From NCBI GenBank assembly GCA_030148065.1, contig JASBUC010000053.1:1-33320 (forward strand): a stretch of 33,320 bases of DNA, read 5' to 3'. This stretch comes from Legionellaceae bacterium (GTDB lineage: Bacteria > Pseudomonadota > Gammaproteobacteria > Legionellales > Legionellaceae). Position 1 is the stretch's first letter, and the number at the start of each line of letters is the position of its first letter. The notes beneath the pieces are model-generated. The model saw nothing but the letters and a program-made list of their open reading frames with translations. It was not told where the DNA came from and made no database searches. The position numbers were made by a program, and so were the translations under genes. Shown piece after piece: positions 10,588-18,371 of the stretch.

Positions 10588-11874
10588 TTGCTAAATCATA
10601 TTCGAAATTTTGTATCAAATTGTCTGTCTGGGGCAAAAAAGAAAACCATCATTCCTAAAGCAGTGATCATTCCGAGAACGGCCCATACACTTTCACAAGG
10701 TGACATTAGTCACAATGCATTGAAAGTTATTACGCATTTAAGTAAGAACAAGCATCAAGCCTTTTTAGTTGGTGGCAGTGTTCGAGACCTTTTATTACGT
10801 AAAAAGCCCAAAGATTTTGATGTGGCAACCAGTGCAACACCCAATCAAATTAAACGGATCTTTAAAAATGCTCGCTTAATAGGCCGGCGCTTTAAACTTG
10901 CTCACATTTATTTTCGAAAAGAAATCATTGAAGTGGCAACCTTTCGCTCAAATAGCGATGAGCGCTCTCAAAAGACTCAAACAAACAATGACGGTATGAT
11001 TGTTTGTGATAACGAATTTGGTAACTTAGAGAGTGATGTTTGGCGACGAGACTTTACCATCAATGCTCTCTATTACTGCCCCAACCGTCGAGCAATCATT
11101 GATTATACCGGGGGGGTCAAAGACGTTGAGAGCAAAACCATTCGCATTATAGGCGATGCTAATGTGCGATTTAGCGAAGATCCTGTCCGCATGATTCGAG
11201 CCATTCGCTTTGCGTCAACGCTAGGCTTTTCAATTGAGCCAAAAACAGAGCAAGCAATACAACAATGTGCTGAACTAATTCAAGGAACCTCTAATAGTCG
11301 CCTCTTTGAAGAAGTTGTAAAGCTCTTTCACTCTGGCGCAGGTAATAAGGTCTTTTTGTCATTAATCGAAAACAACCTGTTTCCTCACCTATTCCCACAA
11401 ACATCAGAGCAATTGTCAAATATACGCTGTAAGGGACTGATTCAGCAAACTCTTAAGAATACCGATCAACGAATTAAAGTTCGTAAGCCTGTCACCCCTG
11501 CTTTTATTTTTGCAAGCCTGTTATGGCACCCAATGCTTGAGCATGCTAAGCATCACCGCAGTCAAGGTGCTAAGCGCCTAGAAAGTTATGAGCGAGCCAT
11601 CGTGGATGTCTTTCGTATGCAAAATCAAATAACGCACATACCTAAGAGATTTACCCAATACATTCGCGAAATGTGGTTTCTACAAACACGCTTTTCTAAA
11701 CGTCAAGGGACACGTGCTTACAGACTCATCTCTCACCCAAGATTTAGAGCAGCCTTCGATCTGTATGTCCTAAGAGCTGAAATAGGCGAAACCAACAAAG
11801 AGCTTGTTGACTGGTGGACAGAGTTTCAATTTGCCAGTCATGAACAGCAACAAGAGATGGTCAGTGAGCTCTGA
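10588..11874 (+). CDS. pcnB: Poly(A) polymerase I, probably starting at TTG
   Basis: PcnB adds poly(A) tails to RNA 3' ends and so speeds decay. The nucleotidyltransferase core is complete: LVGGSVRDLLLRKKPKDFDV with catalytic D76 and D78, then GRRFKLAHIYF, WRRDFTINALYY and EDPVRMIRAIRFAS. The C-terminal RNA-binding part follows (KNTDQRIKVRKPVTPAFIFA, SKRQGTRAYRLISHPRFRAA). It lacks the long basic tail of the E. coli enzyme. No ATG or GTG is available at the expected N-terminus. The TTG at 10588 has no clear ribosome site, but NHIRNF after it aligns residue for residue with the start of E. coli PcnB as I remember it, where initiation is at a rare AUU. folK follows after five bases, the same pair as in E. 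coli. Confidence 0.94.
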   Translation: MLNHIRNFVSNCLSGAKKKTIIPKAVIIPRTAHTLSQGDISHNALKVITHLSKNKHQAFLVGGSVRDLLLRKKPKDFDVATSATPNQIKRIFKNARLIGRRFKLAHIYFRKEIIEVATFRSNSDERSQKTQTNNDGMIVCDNEFGNLESDVWRRDFTINALYYCPNRRAIIDYTGGVKDVESKTIRIIGDANVRFSEDPVRMIRAIRFASTLGFSIEPKTEQAIQQCAELIQGTSNSRLFEEVVKLFHSGAGNKVFLSLIENNLFPHLFPQTSEQLSNIRCKGLIQQTLKNTDQRIKVRKPVTPAFIFASLLWHPMLEHAKHHRSQGAKRLESYERAIVDVFRMQNQITHIPKRFTQYIREMWFLQTRFSKRQGTRAYRLISHPRFRAAFDLYVLRAEIGETNKELVDWWTEFQFASHEQQQEMVSEL

Positions 11875-11879
11875 CAATA

Positions 11880-12371
11880 ATGAGCATTGCTTTTTTAGGC
11901 CTAGGCAGTAACTTAGAAAACCCACTTTTGCAGATACATAGAGCGGTTAATGCTTTAAAAAGGCAGCAAGATCTCGCGCTATTGCAGTGCTCATCCTTTT
12001 ATCTAAGCAAACCTGTCGATGGCTCAAATCAAGAAAACTTCGTTAATTGTGTGGCTAAAATACAAACCAGTTTGAACAGTGAGGCATTGCTTAGTTTTTG
12101 TAAGAAAATTGAACGATTGCATGGTCGGGAAAAAAGCTACCATTGGGGCCCTCGCATTATTGATATTGACATTTTACTCTATGGTCAACTCTCAATTAAA
12201 ACCGAGCGCTTGGTTATTCCGCACAAAGAACTATTAAACCGAGACTTTGCACTCATTCCTTTATTAGAAATTGAGCCAAGCGCAACATTGCCAAACGGCG
12301 AGCCTTTAATGAAAAGCAAACATCAATTAGAGCACAACATCCTGCATAAGCTTACCATCGACCAAACGTAA
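11880..12371 (+). CDS. folK: 2-amino-4-hydroxy-6-hydroxymethyldihydropteridine pyrophosphokinase
   Basis: FolK (HPPK) transfers pyrophosphate from ATP to 6-hydroxymethyl-dihydropterin, the step before dihydropteroate synthase in folate synthesis. It has 163 residues, the usual size. FLGLGSNLENP at the N-terminus, NFVNCVAKIQTS, and the signature HGREKSYHWGPRIIDIDILL with the metal-binding D-I-D are clear, followed by LVIPHKELLNRDFALIPLLEI. It starts five bases after the pcnB stop and is surely cotranscribed with it. Its last 45 bases overlap, tail-to-tail, the 3' end of lolD on the other strand. The C-terminal tail encoded there (about HNILHKLTIDQT) lies beyond the conserved fold and is probably dispensable. 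Confidence 0.97.
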   Translation: MSIAFLGLGSNLENPLLQIHRAVNALKRQQDLALLQCSSFYLSKPVDGSNQENFVNCVAKIQTSLNSEALLSFCKKIERLHGREKSYHWGPRIIDIDILLYGQLSIKTERLVIPHKELLNRDFALIPLLEIEPSATLPNGEPLMKSKHQLEHNILHKLTIDQT

Positions 12372-13019
12372 AACTCGGTCCATCTTCTTGGCCAAACTTA
12401 AATCATGGGTCACAACCATCAATGCCGTCTCATTCTTTCTATCGAGATCGAGTAAGTTATTCATCACACTCTTAGCGGTGGATGCGTCTAAATTACCTGT
12501 TGGTTCATCAGCTAGAATACATTGGGGTTGGTTCACCATCGAACGTGCAATTGCTACTCTTTGTCGCTCGCCACCGGAGAGTTGACTAGGCTTATGATTC
12601 AATCGCTTTTCTAAACCAACACTGGCTAAAAGCACCTCGGCCCGATCCTTAGCCTCTTTAATCTTACTGCCAGACAAAAGCCTTGGTAACATAACGTTTT
12701 CCAGCGCACTGAACTCTGCTAAGAGATGATGAAACTGATAAATAAAGCCTAAATTTTTCGTTCTTATCTGACAGCGTTGCCGCTCTTTTAATCCAGAGAC
12801 ATCATGGCCATTGATTAAAACGCTCCCCTGAAAGTTAGTGTCTAATCCTGCAAGCAACTGTAGTAAGGTACTCTTGCCCGAGCCTGACGGACCAATGATG
12901 GCAATTTTCTCACCTTTAAATATTTCTAAGGTAACCTCATTTAAGACCGGCACTTTCAAACGTCCATCATCAAAAACTTTCTTTAAGTTACGACAGGCAA
13001 GTACTACTTGATTATTCAT
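12327..13019 (-). CDS. lolD: Lipoprotein-releasing ABC transporter ATP-binding protein
   Basis: LolD powers extraction of outer-membrane lipoproteins from the inner membrane and their hand-over to LolA. It has 230 residues. Walker A is GPSGSGKST (43-51), the ABC signature LSGGERQR (147-154), Walker B CILADEPTGNLD (to about 178) and the switch histidine is in VVTHD. The Q-loop segment GFIYQFHHLLAEFSALENV is typical of LolD rather than FtsE or MacB. Its ATG overlaps the stop of the upstream permease gene by eight bases (ATGAATAA), indicating coupling. No lolE follows: the next gene is folK on the opposite strand. Confidence 0.96.
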   Translation of the reverse strand: MNNQVVLACRNLKKVFDDGRLKVPVLNEVTLEIFKGEKIAIIGPSGSGKSTLLQLLAGLDTNFQGSVLINGHDVSGLKERQRCQIRTKNLGFIYQFHHLLAEFSALENVMLPRLLSGSKIKEAKDRAEVLLASVGLEKRLNHKPSQLSGGERQRVAIARSMVNQPQCILADEPTGNLDASTAKSVMNNLLDLDRKNETALMVVTHDLSLAKKMDRVLRLVDGKLMQDVVL

Positions 13020-14256
13020 AGCGTAGTGCCTCCGCAGGATCGATGCTAGCTGCTTTAAACGCAGGGTAAAGAGTGGCTATAAAACTCAAAAACAACGCAA
13101 CTAAAGAGGTTGTAATAATGTCGCTCATTTGCAATTTAGAGGGAAGGTAGTCCACAAAGTAGGCATTGGTTGCAAGGAGTTCTGTGTGAAAAAATGACTG
13201 TAAAAAATCAACAATTGCCGTGGCATTTAAGGCTAATAACACCCCAAAACAAACCCCAAGCACTGTACCAATAACTCCAACTAATAGTCCTTGTAGAATA
13301 AAGGTTTTAAGAATGAATCTGCGGCTGCCACCCATCGTTCTTAAAATAGCAATGTCTGATTGCTTATCATTTACCATCATTACCAGGGAAGAAACCAAGT
13401 TAAAAGCAGCTACTGCTATGATTAGGACCAAGATTAGAAACATCATCGTCTTTTCCATTTTAACGGCCTTAAAAAAAGCGCCATACTGCTCAGTCCAGTT
13501 TCCTACCGCATACTCATTTTTTAACTCTTTCGATAATTGATATGAAATTAAAGGAGCTTTATAAGGAGATGAAATTTTTACGCGTAAGCCACTGACTGAC
13601 TCACCCATTTGAAAGAGTTTCTGTGCATTATTAAGATTAATAAAAGCAAGACGGGAATCAAAGTTAAAACCTGAACCTGCTTTAAAAATGGCAATCACTG
13701 TAAAACGTTTGAAACGAGGAACACTGCCTGCAATACTAGTGCTAAGTTCTGGGATCATTAAGGTGACTTTATCATTTAGAAACACGCCAAGTTGTGAGGC
13801 CAATGATTGCCCTAAAATAATGCCATAGTTAGAAAAGCCTTTTAAATTTCCTTGCACAAACTTATCAGAGAGGTGAATAATTTTTTCTTCTTCAGCCGGT
13901 AAAATACCACTTATGACCACCGGCTGATTTCGTCCTTGGAAACTCAAAAGACCTTGACCGCCAATAAATGGCGCCACCCCTTGTATGTCAGGGCGACTAT
14001 TAACTTTGCTCTCAAGCATTTGCCAATCACTTAGCTTACCGCTGTAATCACTGATGGTTATTTCAGGTGACATACTAAAAAAACGGTGATGGATTTCATA
14101 ATCAAAGCCATTCATTACAGATAGAACAGTAATTAAAACCATCACCCCAATGGCAATACCAAACATCGAACTAAGCGAAATAAAAGAGACAAAACCAGAA
14201 TGTTTTTTAGAGGCGGTATATCTTAGAGCAAAAGACAAGGAAAGCGGTTTAAACAT
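13012..14256 (-). CDS. lolC: Lipoprotein-releasing permease, LolC/LolE/LolF family
   Basis: Inner-membrane permease of the Lol lipoprotein exporter, 414 residues from ATG 14256. It has one N-terminal membrane helix (FISLSSMFGIAIGVMVLITVLSVMNGF, about 23-50), a large periplasmic MacB-like domain, and three C-terminal helices (MFLILVLIIAVAAFNLVSSLVMMV, FILQGLLVGVIGTVLGVCFGV, IITTSLVALFLSFIATLYPA), ending in the family motif AASIDPAEALRYE. The open frame extends upstream to 14424, but those 56 codons run through the pilin gene and a terminator and do not resemble the family; MFKPLSLSFALRY is the natural start. A single permease beside lolD may form a homodimer, as LolF does in some Gammaproteobacteria. 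That is inference, since a second permease could be elsewhere. Confidence 0.93.
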   Translation of the reverse strand: MFKPLSLSFALRYTASKKHSGFVSFISLSSMFGIAIGVMVLITVLSVMNGFDYEIHHRFFSMSPEITISDYSGKLSDWQMLESKVNSRPDIQGVAPFIGGQGLLSFQGRNQPVVISGILPAEEEKIIHLSDKFVQGNLKGFSNYGIILGQSLASQLGVFLNDKVTLMIPELSTSIAGSVPRFKRFTVIAIFKAGSGFNFDSRLAFINLNNAQKLFQMGESVSGLRVKISSPYKAPLISYQLSKELKNEYAVGNWTEQYGAFFKAVKMEKTMMFLILVLIIAVAAFNLVSSLVMMVNDKQSDIAILRTMGGSRRFILKTFILQGLLVGVIGTVLGVCFGVLLALNATAIVDFLQSFFHTELLATNAYFVDYLPSKLQMSDIITTSLVALFLSFIATLYPAFKAASIDPAEALRYE

Positions 14257-14272
14257 TTTAGGGACTCGAAAC

Positions 14273-14300
14273 AAAAAGCCCTCATCAAAGAGGGCTTTTT
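14273..14300 (-). terminator. Strong hairpin between the pilin gene and the Lol permease gene
   Basis: AAAAAGCCCTC (14273-14283) and GAGGGCTTTTT (14290-14300) pair perfectly around ATCAAA. Both directions end in a U-run. It lies 14 bases past the pilin stop codon on the minus strand and only 16 bases before the permease ATG, so that gene must be read through it or from a promoter within the pilin gene. Confidence 0.88.
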
Positions 14301-14314
14301 TAATTGATGTGTGA

Positions 14315-14755
14315 TTAAACTCGGCAGTTGTTTGGTACGTATCGGTTGTTACCTGCTGCATCCACAGCACACGCCCAGGAAATAGAACCCGTCGGCACAG
14401 TTCCTCCTGCAAGAGCCGCGCCACCAGAAGTTGGTGTTAAGGTTAGTACAACACCAGCTGCTGCGGCCGTATAAGTAATGGTAATAACCCCTGTACCACC
14501 TGCAACCGCAACTGAAGCAACATTAGCCGTTGCAGTCGGTGCAACCCAGCCAGTGCTTAAATCAGCCGCGCCATTGGCTGCATTTTCAGATATCGTGGTT
14601 TTAGCCGAAGCCGCTAGACTTAAGCCATCAGTAACTCGAGCTCTTATTAGATAATCCTGATAGGCAGGGATAGCAATTGCTGCCAAAATACCAACAATTG
14701 CAACAACAATCATTAGCTCAATTAGGGTAAAACCCTTTTGTTTTCCGTAAAGCAT
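14315..14755 (-). CDS. pilA: Type IV major pilin
   Basis: Type IVa pilin subunit, 146 residues. It begins with a short class III signal, MLYGKQKG, cut by PilD before [21 protein letters not shown]. The mature protein has F1 and E5 as required for methylation and assembly. The globular part is rich in Ala, Thr and Gly, and the C-terminal disulfide loop is formed by the Cys of SWACAVD and that of VPNNCRV. The start is ATG 14755, placed by the prepilin motif and by the ribosome site GGAGAAGGA just upstream; a TTG five codons earlier overlaps that site and is unlikely. An extended -10 promoter lies at 14838-14846 and a strong terminator follows, so it is mostly transcribed alone. It would serve surface pili for adhesion, twitching or DNA uptake. 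Confidence 0.95.
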   Translation of the reverse strand: MLYGKQKGFTLIELMIVVAIVGILAAIAIPAYQDYLIRARVTDGLSLAASAKTTISENAANGAADLSTGWVAPTATANVASVAVAGGTGVITITYTAAAAGVVLTLTPTSGGAALAGGTVPTGSISWACAVDAAGNNRYVPNNCRV

Positions 14756-14837
14756 TATTTCCTTCTCCAAATTGTATTAGCCATCAATGAAAAGCTTACG
14801 CGATAAAAGCTTAATATTAAAGAACTTTTCACCTTTA

Positions 14838-14846
14838 ATTATAGCA
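14838..14846 (-). promoter_or_regulatory. Extended -10 promoter of the pilin gene
   Basis: On the minus strand TGCTATAAT (14846-14838) is a perfect extended -10. The -35 region at the right distance (TTCCAA) matches poorly, as is usual for such promoters. It predicts a leader of about 75 bases to the ATG at 14755. No convincing sigma-54 site (GG-N10-GC), which drives many pilin genes, is seen. Confidence 0.6.
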
Positions 14847-14942
14847 AATTGCAGAAGCCTTTGGAATATTGAAAGTTTTCCTTAATTAGCAAACAACCCT
14901 TTTTATTATTAAGTTCTAACAAACGTTATTTTAATGGCAGTA

Positions 14943-17672
14943 CTAGCTAAAATAAGGCTGCCTAAACCCTTTTTTAGAACTCTGTAAATCCTTTTCTGAA
15001 TCAGTCGTTTCATCACTATTATCACCTGAATTTTCGACCACTCTTGCCTCTAAGGCGCTCGTATATTTATCTAAGGTTTGAGAAATTGCAGCAGTGATTT
15101 CTCTTAAGCCAGTACTGGGCTTTGCATTGGCATATTGCCTTAGTTCATAACAGTTGGCGCTAAACTCTGCATTAAACAAGAGCACTTTGTTTGCCTCGTC
15201 ATTAAATAAATAAGTATGCAACATTTTTTCTAACAAGGCTTTTTGCTCTAATTGACCACCAATTCCTTCTGCAAGGCTCTCGACAACAAAGGCTCTCATA
15301 TTTTGACCATGCTGCTCTCCTAAAAGTGCCAGCGAAATAATGCTATTAAAAAGAACTTCGGCCACTGTTAAATTACCCTCTGGATCTCTGGTTTGGGTTT
15401 TAAACATGCGTTGATAGGCCATGGCTCTCTTCTTACCTGACTGACCACCGCGCTTACTTCTAAGATAATTTGCAATGCCCTGTCTAACTTTTTCATTAAA
15501 TTGGTGAAGTTTTGTCAACCAACTGGTTGGCTCTCGATTGACTGAGACTTCAACCTCGCTCGCCCTTGTGCCAAAACGTTTACTACATAGTTTGCTAAAA
15601 GCTGCTTGAGGCAATGACTGACGACTTTGTAGCCTTTTTTTTATTTCCTGAACTTCCTCTTCTTTCCAATCGTCAATCAATTCCTTGACCGTCTCCAGAG
15701 CCACTTGTTGCTCTGAATCACTACTCACTTTTTTTAATTTTTTGTTGATCACTGTTGCCAATTGTCGAATTGAGCTTTCTAAGTGGCTTCTTTGTGACAA
15801 TTCAATGTTTCCAGATTGACTGGTTGCCTCTAACTCTAGAAATTCAATTAATTTATCGCTAAAACGTTGGAAAAGTGATTGGCCATTTTTTTTAAAGTAG
15901 TTTTTCTGACCCAACGCTTCTTCAATTTTTACAGTGACCATTTGAGTCATTGAAGAAGAGTCTTTATTAAGTGAAATAACCAAGCAGATTAAATATTTTA
16001 CGGAATCTGACGTTTTATAGACATCAAACAAATTTTTAAACACCGTTGCTCTGTGCCAACCTGGATTTAAGGTTTTATTTCCTTCTGTATAGAGTGCAAG
16101 CGCTTCTTTCGTACCTTTAATTACAACGTCATCGACTGTTGAACCAAAGGCCTCTAGAGTCTTTGTTAGTTCTTTAAGATCGAGTATAAAATTTTCATCC
16201 GTCAATAAATTGGTTAATATATTAACAAGTTTTTCTGGAAAGCCACTAAAATAAGCAACAATTTTCGGTGTCAATTTACGTTCTTTGTTCGCACTAACCA
16301 AAGCGGTGTGCATCACTGCTTGACCTAAACTAAAATGAGACACGTCATTTAGTACGGTTACCAGCGTTAGATCGGTATAGGGTTGAATTTGATATAAAAG
16401 CCTTATTAGATCTCGAATCAGATCTAAATAATCTTTTAAAATCGGATCTGTGCAAAATGCTTGTTTGTCTCTTAGTGTTCTTGGAAGTAAGGCCCTTGCA
16501 ACAACCGTCTGTGACATCTGTGCATAGCGCGTCTCAACCTCTCTGATACACTCTGTTAAGGTAAAGGCTTCCCCTTTGCTGGCTAACAAGGCGTTAACTC
16601 TTTTCTCAATTCCAGGAAGAAAGAGTTCAAGAAACTCATTCACACTTAACCTTAAGGCATAAAGTGGATCAAGGTGTGTTTTATAAGAAGTGCTAACCGG
16701 TTTAGGTAATCTCATTTGATGCAGTACCAACAAAAAAGCTAACGAGTCCAGCATCCGAAGTGGCCAGTTAATCGACTGTAGAGAGACTCTTGAAATAAAT
16801 AAACCAAGCAGCCCTTCCATGACAGAAAGCTGAGTTCTGGCAACTAAGTCATGACTTAAGCCGATGGCTAAAGACAATGAAAAATATTCCCGAAAATATT
16901 GTTCTCGGTGTTTACCACATAAGCCATCACTGGATAATCGAAGCCCTAATAAGAACTGCCCATGTAACAGCACACTTAACACTTTAGAGCTGTATGATCC
17001 TACATATGGCACAAAATCAATTAAACCAATAGCACTTAATTGAAGGTAGTAATTAGCAAGCTCCCAAGCTTCATTTTTAATGGCTTTGAAATTATTGCAG
17101 TCGGCACAAATCAAAGAGGCCTGATGGATGTTCTCAGAACGAGTGTTTAATTTATTGGTATCCTCGTTTATTTTCGCCGGCAATTTTGCAACCACAATGG
17201 TATTGCGGACAAAAAACTCTGCTTGATAAGGAATTGACAATGCAAAAGGAATACTCTTTAACATCATAAAGGACAAGCTCATTGCTAAATTCATGTTTGG
17301 GCTGCAACTCTCTGCAAGTTCTCCATGACATGGATTTAGATTCATTTCGATGAATTGACTCACCCCCCAAATTAAAGCAACAGGCAGGACATTTTCAAGA
17401 CTCATCCTAAACAAGCTTGATACGTTATTGCGTGATTCAGGTTTATTGTAAAAATTTGTAATGGTACGGCCTGCTGCTTGGCCGCCTTCTAGGGCATAAG
17501 CCCCCACTTCTTTTATGGTTTGTTGCCCCCAAGAGGTGAAAGCGTTTAGTGAGCCCCGTTCATAAAGAGTGGATAATGCATTAGAAACATATTGATTAAA
17601 TCCTGAGAAATAACTGACGCTGACTGATGAAGATGGCTGCGCAACTTCAAGCTCCCTTTCTTGTGTGCTCAT
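14943..17672 (-). CDS. Large orphan protein with an N-terminal multi-helix membrane region
   Basis: I do not recognise this 909-residue protein. Residues 1-90 are soluble and Ser/Gly-rich. Hydrophobic segments follow at about 91-110, 126-148, 209-247, 266-298 and 303-322, suggesting four to six membrane-embedded helices. Between two of them are C189-x2-C192 (ICADC) and C252-x2-H255 (LCGKH), a spacing that could bind a metal. The remaining 590 residues look helical and soluble with no family motif, ending in an acidic, Ser/Asp-rich tail (ENSGDNSDETTDSEKD) and QPYFS. The ATG has an AAGGGA ribosome site. It is monocistronic, between the pilin gene and a structured intergenic region. There is no signal peptide. 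A secreted effector acting on host membranes is one possibility, an uncharacterised inner-membrane protein another. Confidence 0.82.
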   Translation of the reverse strand: MSTQERELEVAQPSSSVSVSYFSGFNQYVSNALSTLYERGSLNAFTSWGQQTIKEVGAYALEGGQAAGRTITNFYNKPESRNNVSSLFRMSLENVLPVALIWGVSQFIEMNLNPCHGELAESCSPNMNLAMSLSFMMLKSIPFALSIPYQAEFFVRNTIVVAKLPAKINEDTNKLNTRSENIHQASLICADCNNFKAIKNEAWELANYYLQLSAIGLIDFVPYVGSYSSKVLSVLLHGQFLLGLRLSSDGLCGKHREQYFREYFSLSLAIGLSHDLVARTQLSVMEGLLGLFISRVSLQSINWPLRMLDSLAFLLVLHQMRLPKPVSTSYKTHLDPLYALRLSVNEFLELFLPGIEKRVNALLASKGEAFTLTECIREVETRYAQMSQTVVARALLPRTLRDKQAFCTDPILKDYLDLIRDLIRLLYQIQPYTDLTLVTVLNDVSHFSLGQAVMHTALVSANKERKLTPKIVAYFSGFPEKLVNILTNLLTDENFILDLKELTKTLEAFGSTVDDVVIKGTKEALALYTEGNKTLNPGWHRATVFKNLFDVYKTSDSVKYLICLVISLNKDSSSMTQMVTVKIEEALGQKNYFKKNGQSLFQRFSDKLIEFLELEATSQSGNIELSQRSHLESSIRQLATVINKKLKKVSSDSEQQVALETVKELIDDWKEEEVQEIKKRLQSRQSLPQAAFSKLCSKRFGTRASEVEVSVNREPTSWLTKLHQFNEKVRQGIANYLRSKRGGQSGKKRAMAYQRMFKTQTRDPEGNLTVAEVLFNSIISLALLGEQHGQNMRAFVVESLAEGIGGQLEQKALLEKMLHTYLFNDEANKVLLFNAEFSANCYELRQYANAKPSTGLREITAAISQTLDKYTSALEARVVENSGDNSDETTDSEKDLQSSKKGFRQPYFS

Positions 17673-17794
17673 TGTAATCCCTTAACGTTTACCTCAAGCT
17701 GGCTCTTATCATAATCAAAAAAAAATGAACTTAAAACCTGCTTTTGTAAGATTGTGATGATGAGATTACAATTTCAGCAAAATTAGGGCCTTTT

Positions 17795-17893
17795 GACATT
17801 TTAGTAATGTCAGGTTTTTAAGCTTAGTTTTTCTCGAGTGAATAATGCCCATTGGTCTTCTGATTGAGAGAAAAGCTAAGTTTGAAAATCTGA
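17795..17893. repeat. Long imperfect hairpin, 26-pair stem, upstream of the 909-residue gene
   Basis: Bases 17810-17835 pair with 17868-17893 over all 26 positions if read as plus-strand RNA: 22 Watson-Crick and four G-U pairs, with a 32-base loop. Read from the minus strand the same four positions are C-A mismatches. A small hairpin (GACATT, TTAGT, AATGTC at 17795-17811) overlaps its base. It lies between the 909-residue gene and the small membrane protein gene, both on the minus strand. A terminator, small RNA or relic of a palindromic repeat are all possible. Confidence 0.55.
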
Positions 17894-17937
17894 ATAAGCT
17901 AAAGCTGTGCATTTCTAAGTAATTTGAATATCTCTTG

Positions 17938-18348
17938 TTATAAGAAATAAACAAAGGCCATTGCACTAATTAGCCAGCTTGCCCAAAAAAACTCAAGGAT
18001 AACTTGAAGTCTACTTTTTCTTAAGAATGTATAAATGACACTAATGATGCTGGCAAACACAAACGGTATCAACACCAGCGAAATCCCAAATACGGTTATA
18101 AACAGCCCCCCAGAACGAAGTGGAGCATCTAATAAGTTTGCTAATAAAATATGACCACCACTGGCATAATTAAACAGTAAATAACCATAGGTCTCAATGT
18201 GCAGGTGAACCGATAGAGTAAGAATGAACAATAATGTACTGTTTCGATATAAATCGCTTTTCCAAATATAGGCCGCTGCTTGCATTAGCTCCTTAGGAAA
18301 TTGCGTCACTATGACGCCAAGAAACACAACGATGGTTAAATAAAACAT
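17938..18348 (-). CDS. Small integral membrane protein of unknown function
   Basis: A 136-residue protein that I cannot name. It is nearly all hydrophobic, with about four membrane helices: MFYLTIVVFLGVIVTQF, LLFILTLSVHLHIETYGYLLF, GGLFITVFGISLVLIPFVFASIISVIYTFL, and FFWASWLISAMAFVYFL. A basic loop (RKSRLQ) precedes the last helix. The start is ATG 18348, which has GGAG five bases upstream; a GTG two codons earlier would overlap that site. It follows the aspartic protease gene by 23 bases on the same strand and looks like the last gene of the long minus-strand run that begins at gmk. With no catalytic residues visible, a role as membrane partner of the neighbouring proteases is only a guess. 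Confidence 0.75.
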   Translation of the reverse strand: MFYLTIVVFLGVIVTQFPKELMQAAAYIWKSDLYRNSTLLFILTLSVHLHIETYGYLLFNYASGGHILLANLLDAPLRSGGLFITVFGISLVLIPFVFASIISVIYTFLRKSRLQVILEFFWASWLISAMAFVYFL

Positions 18349-18371
18349 ATGCACTCCAAAAGGTTCAGATT

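Noticed and set aside
14257-14424. Longer N-terminus for the Lol permease (56 extra codons)
   Set aside because: The extension runs through the pilin terminator and the 3' end of pilA on the same strand in another frame, and does not resemble the family. MFKPLSLSFALRY is the normal start.
14805-14815. CTTAATATTAA in the pilin leader as a PmrA-type binding site
   Set aside because: Only one half-site is present in very AT-rich DNA, it lies downstream of the proposed promoter, and a tandem copy at the needed spacing is absent.
17766-17966. Open frame of 66 codons on the minus strand
   Set aside because: It overlaps the long hairpin, has no ribosome site and its composition is not protein-like. 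The hairpin explains the sequence.
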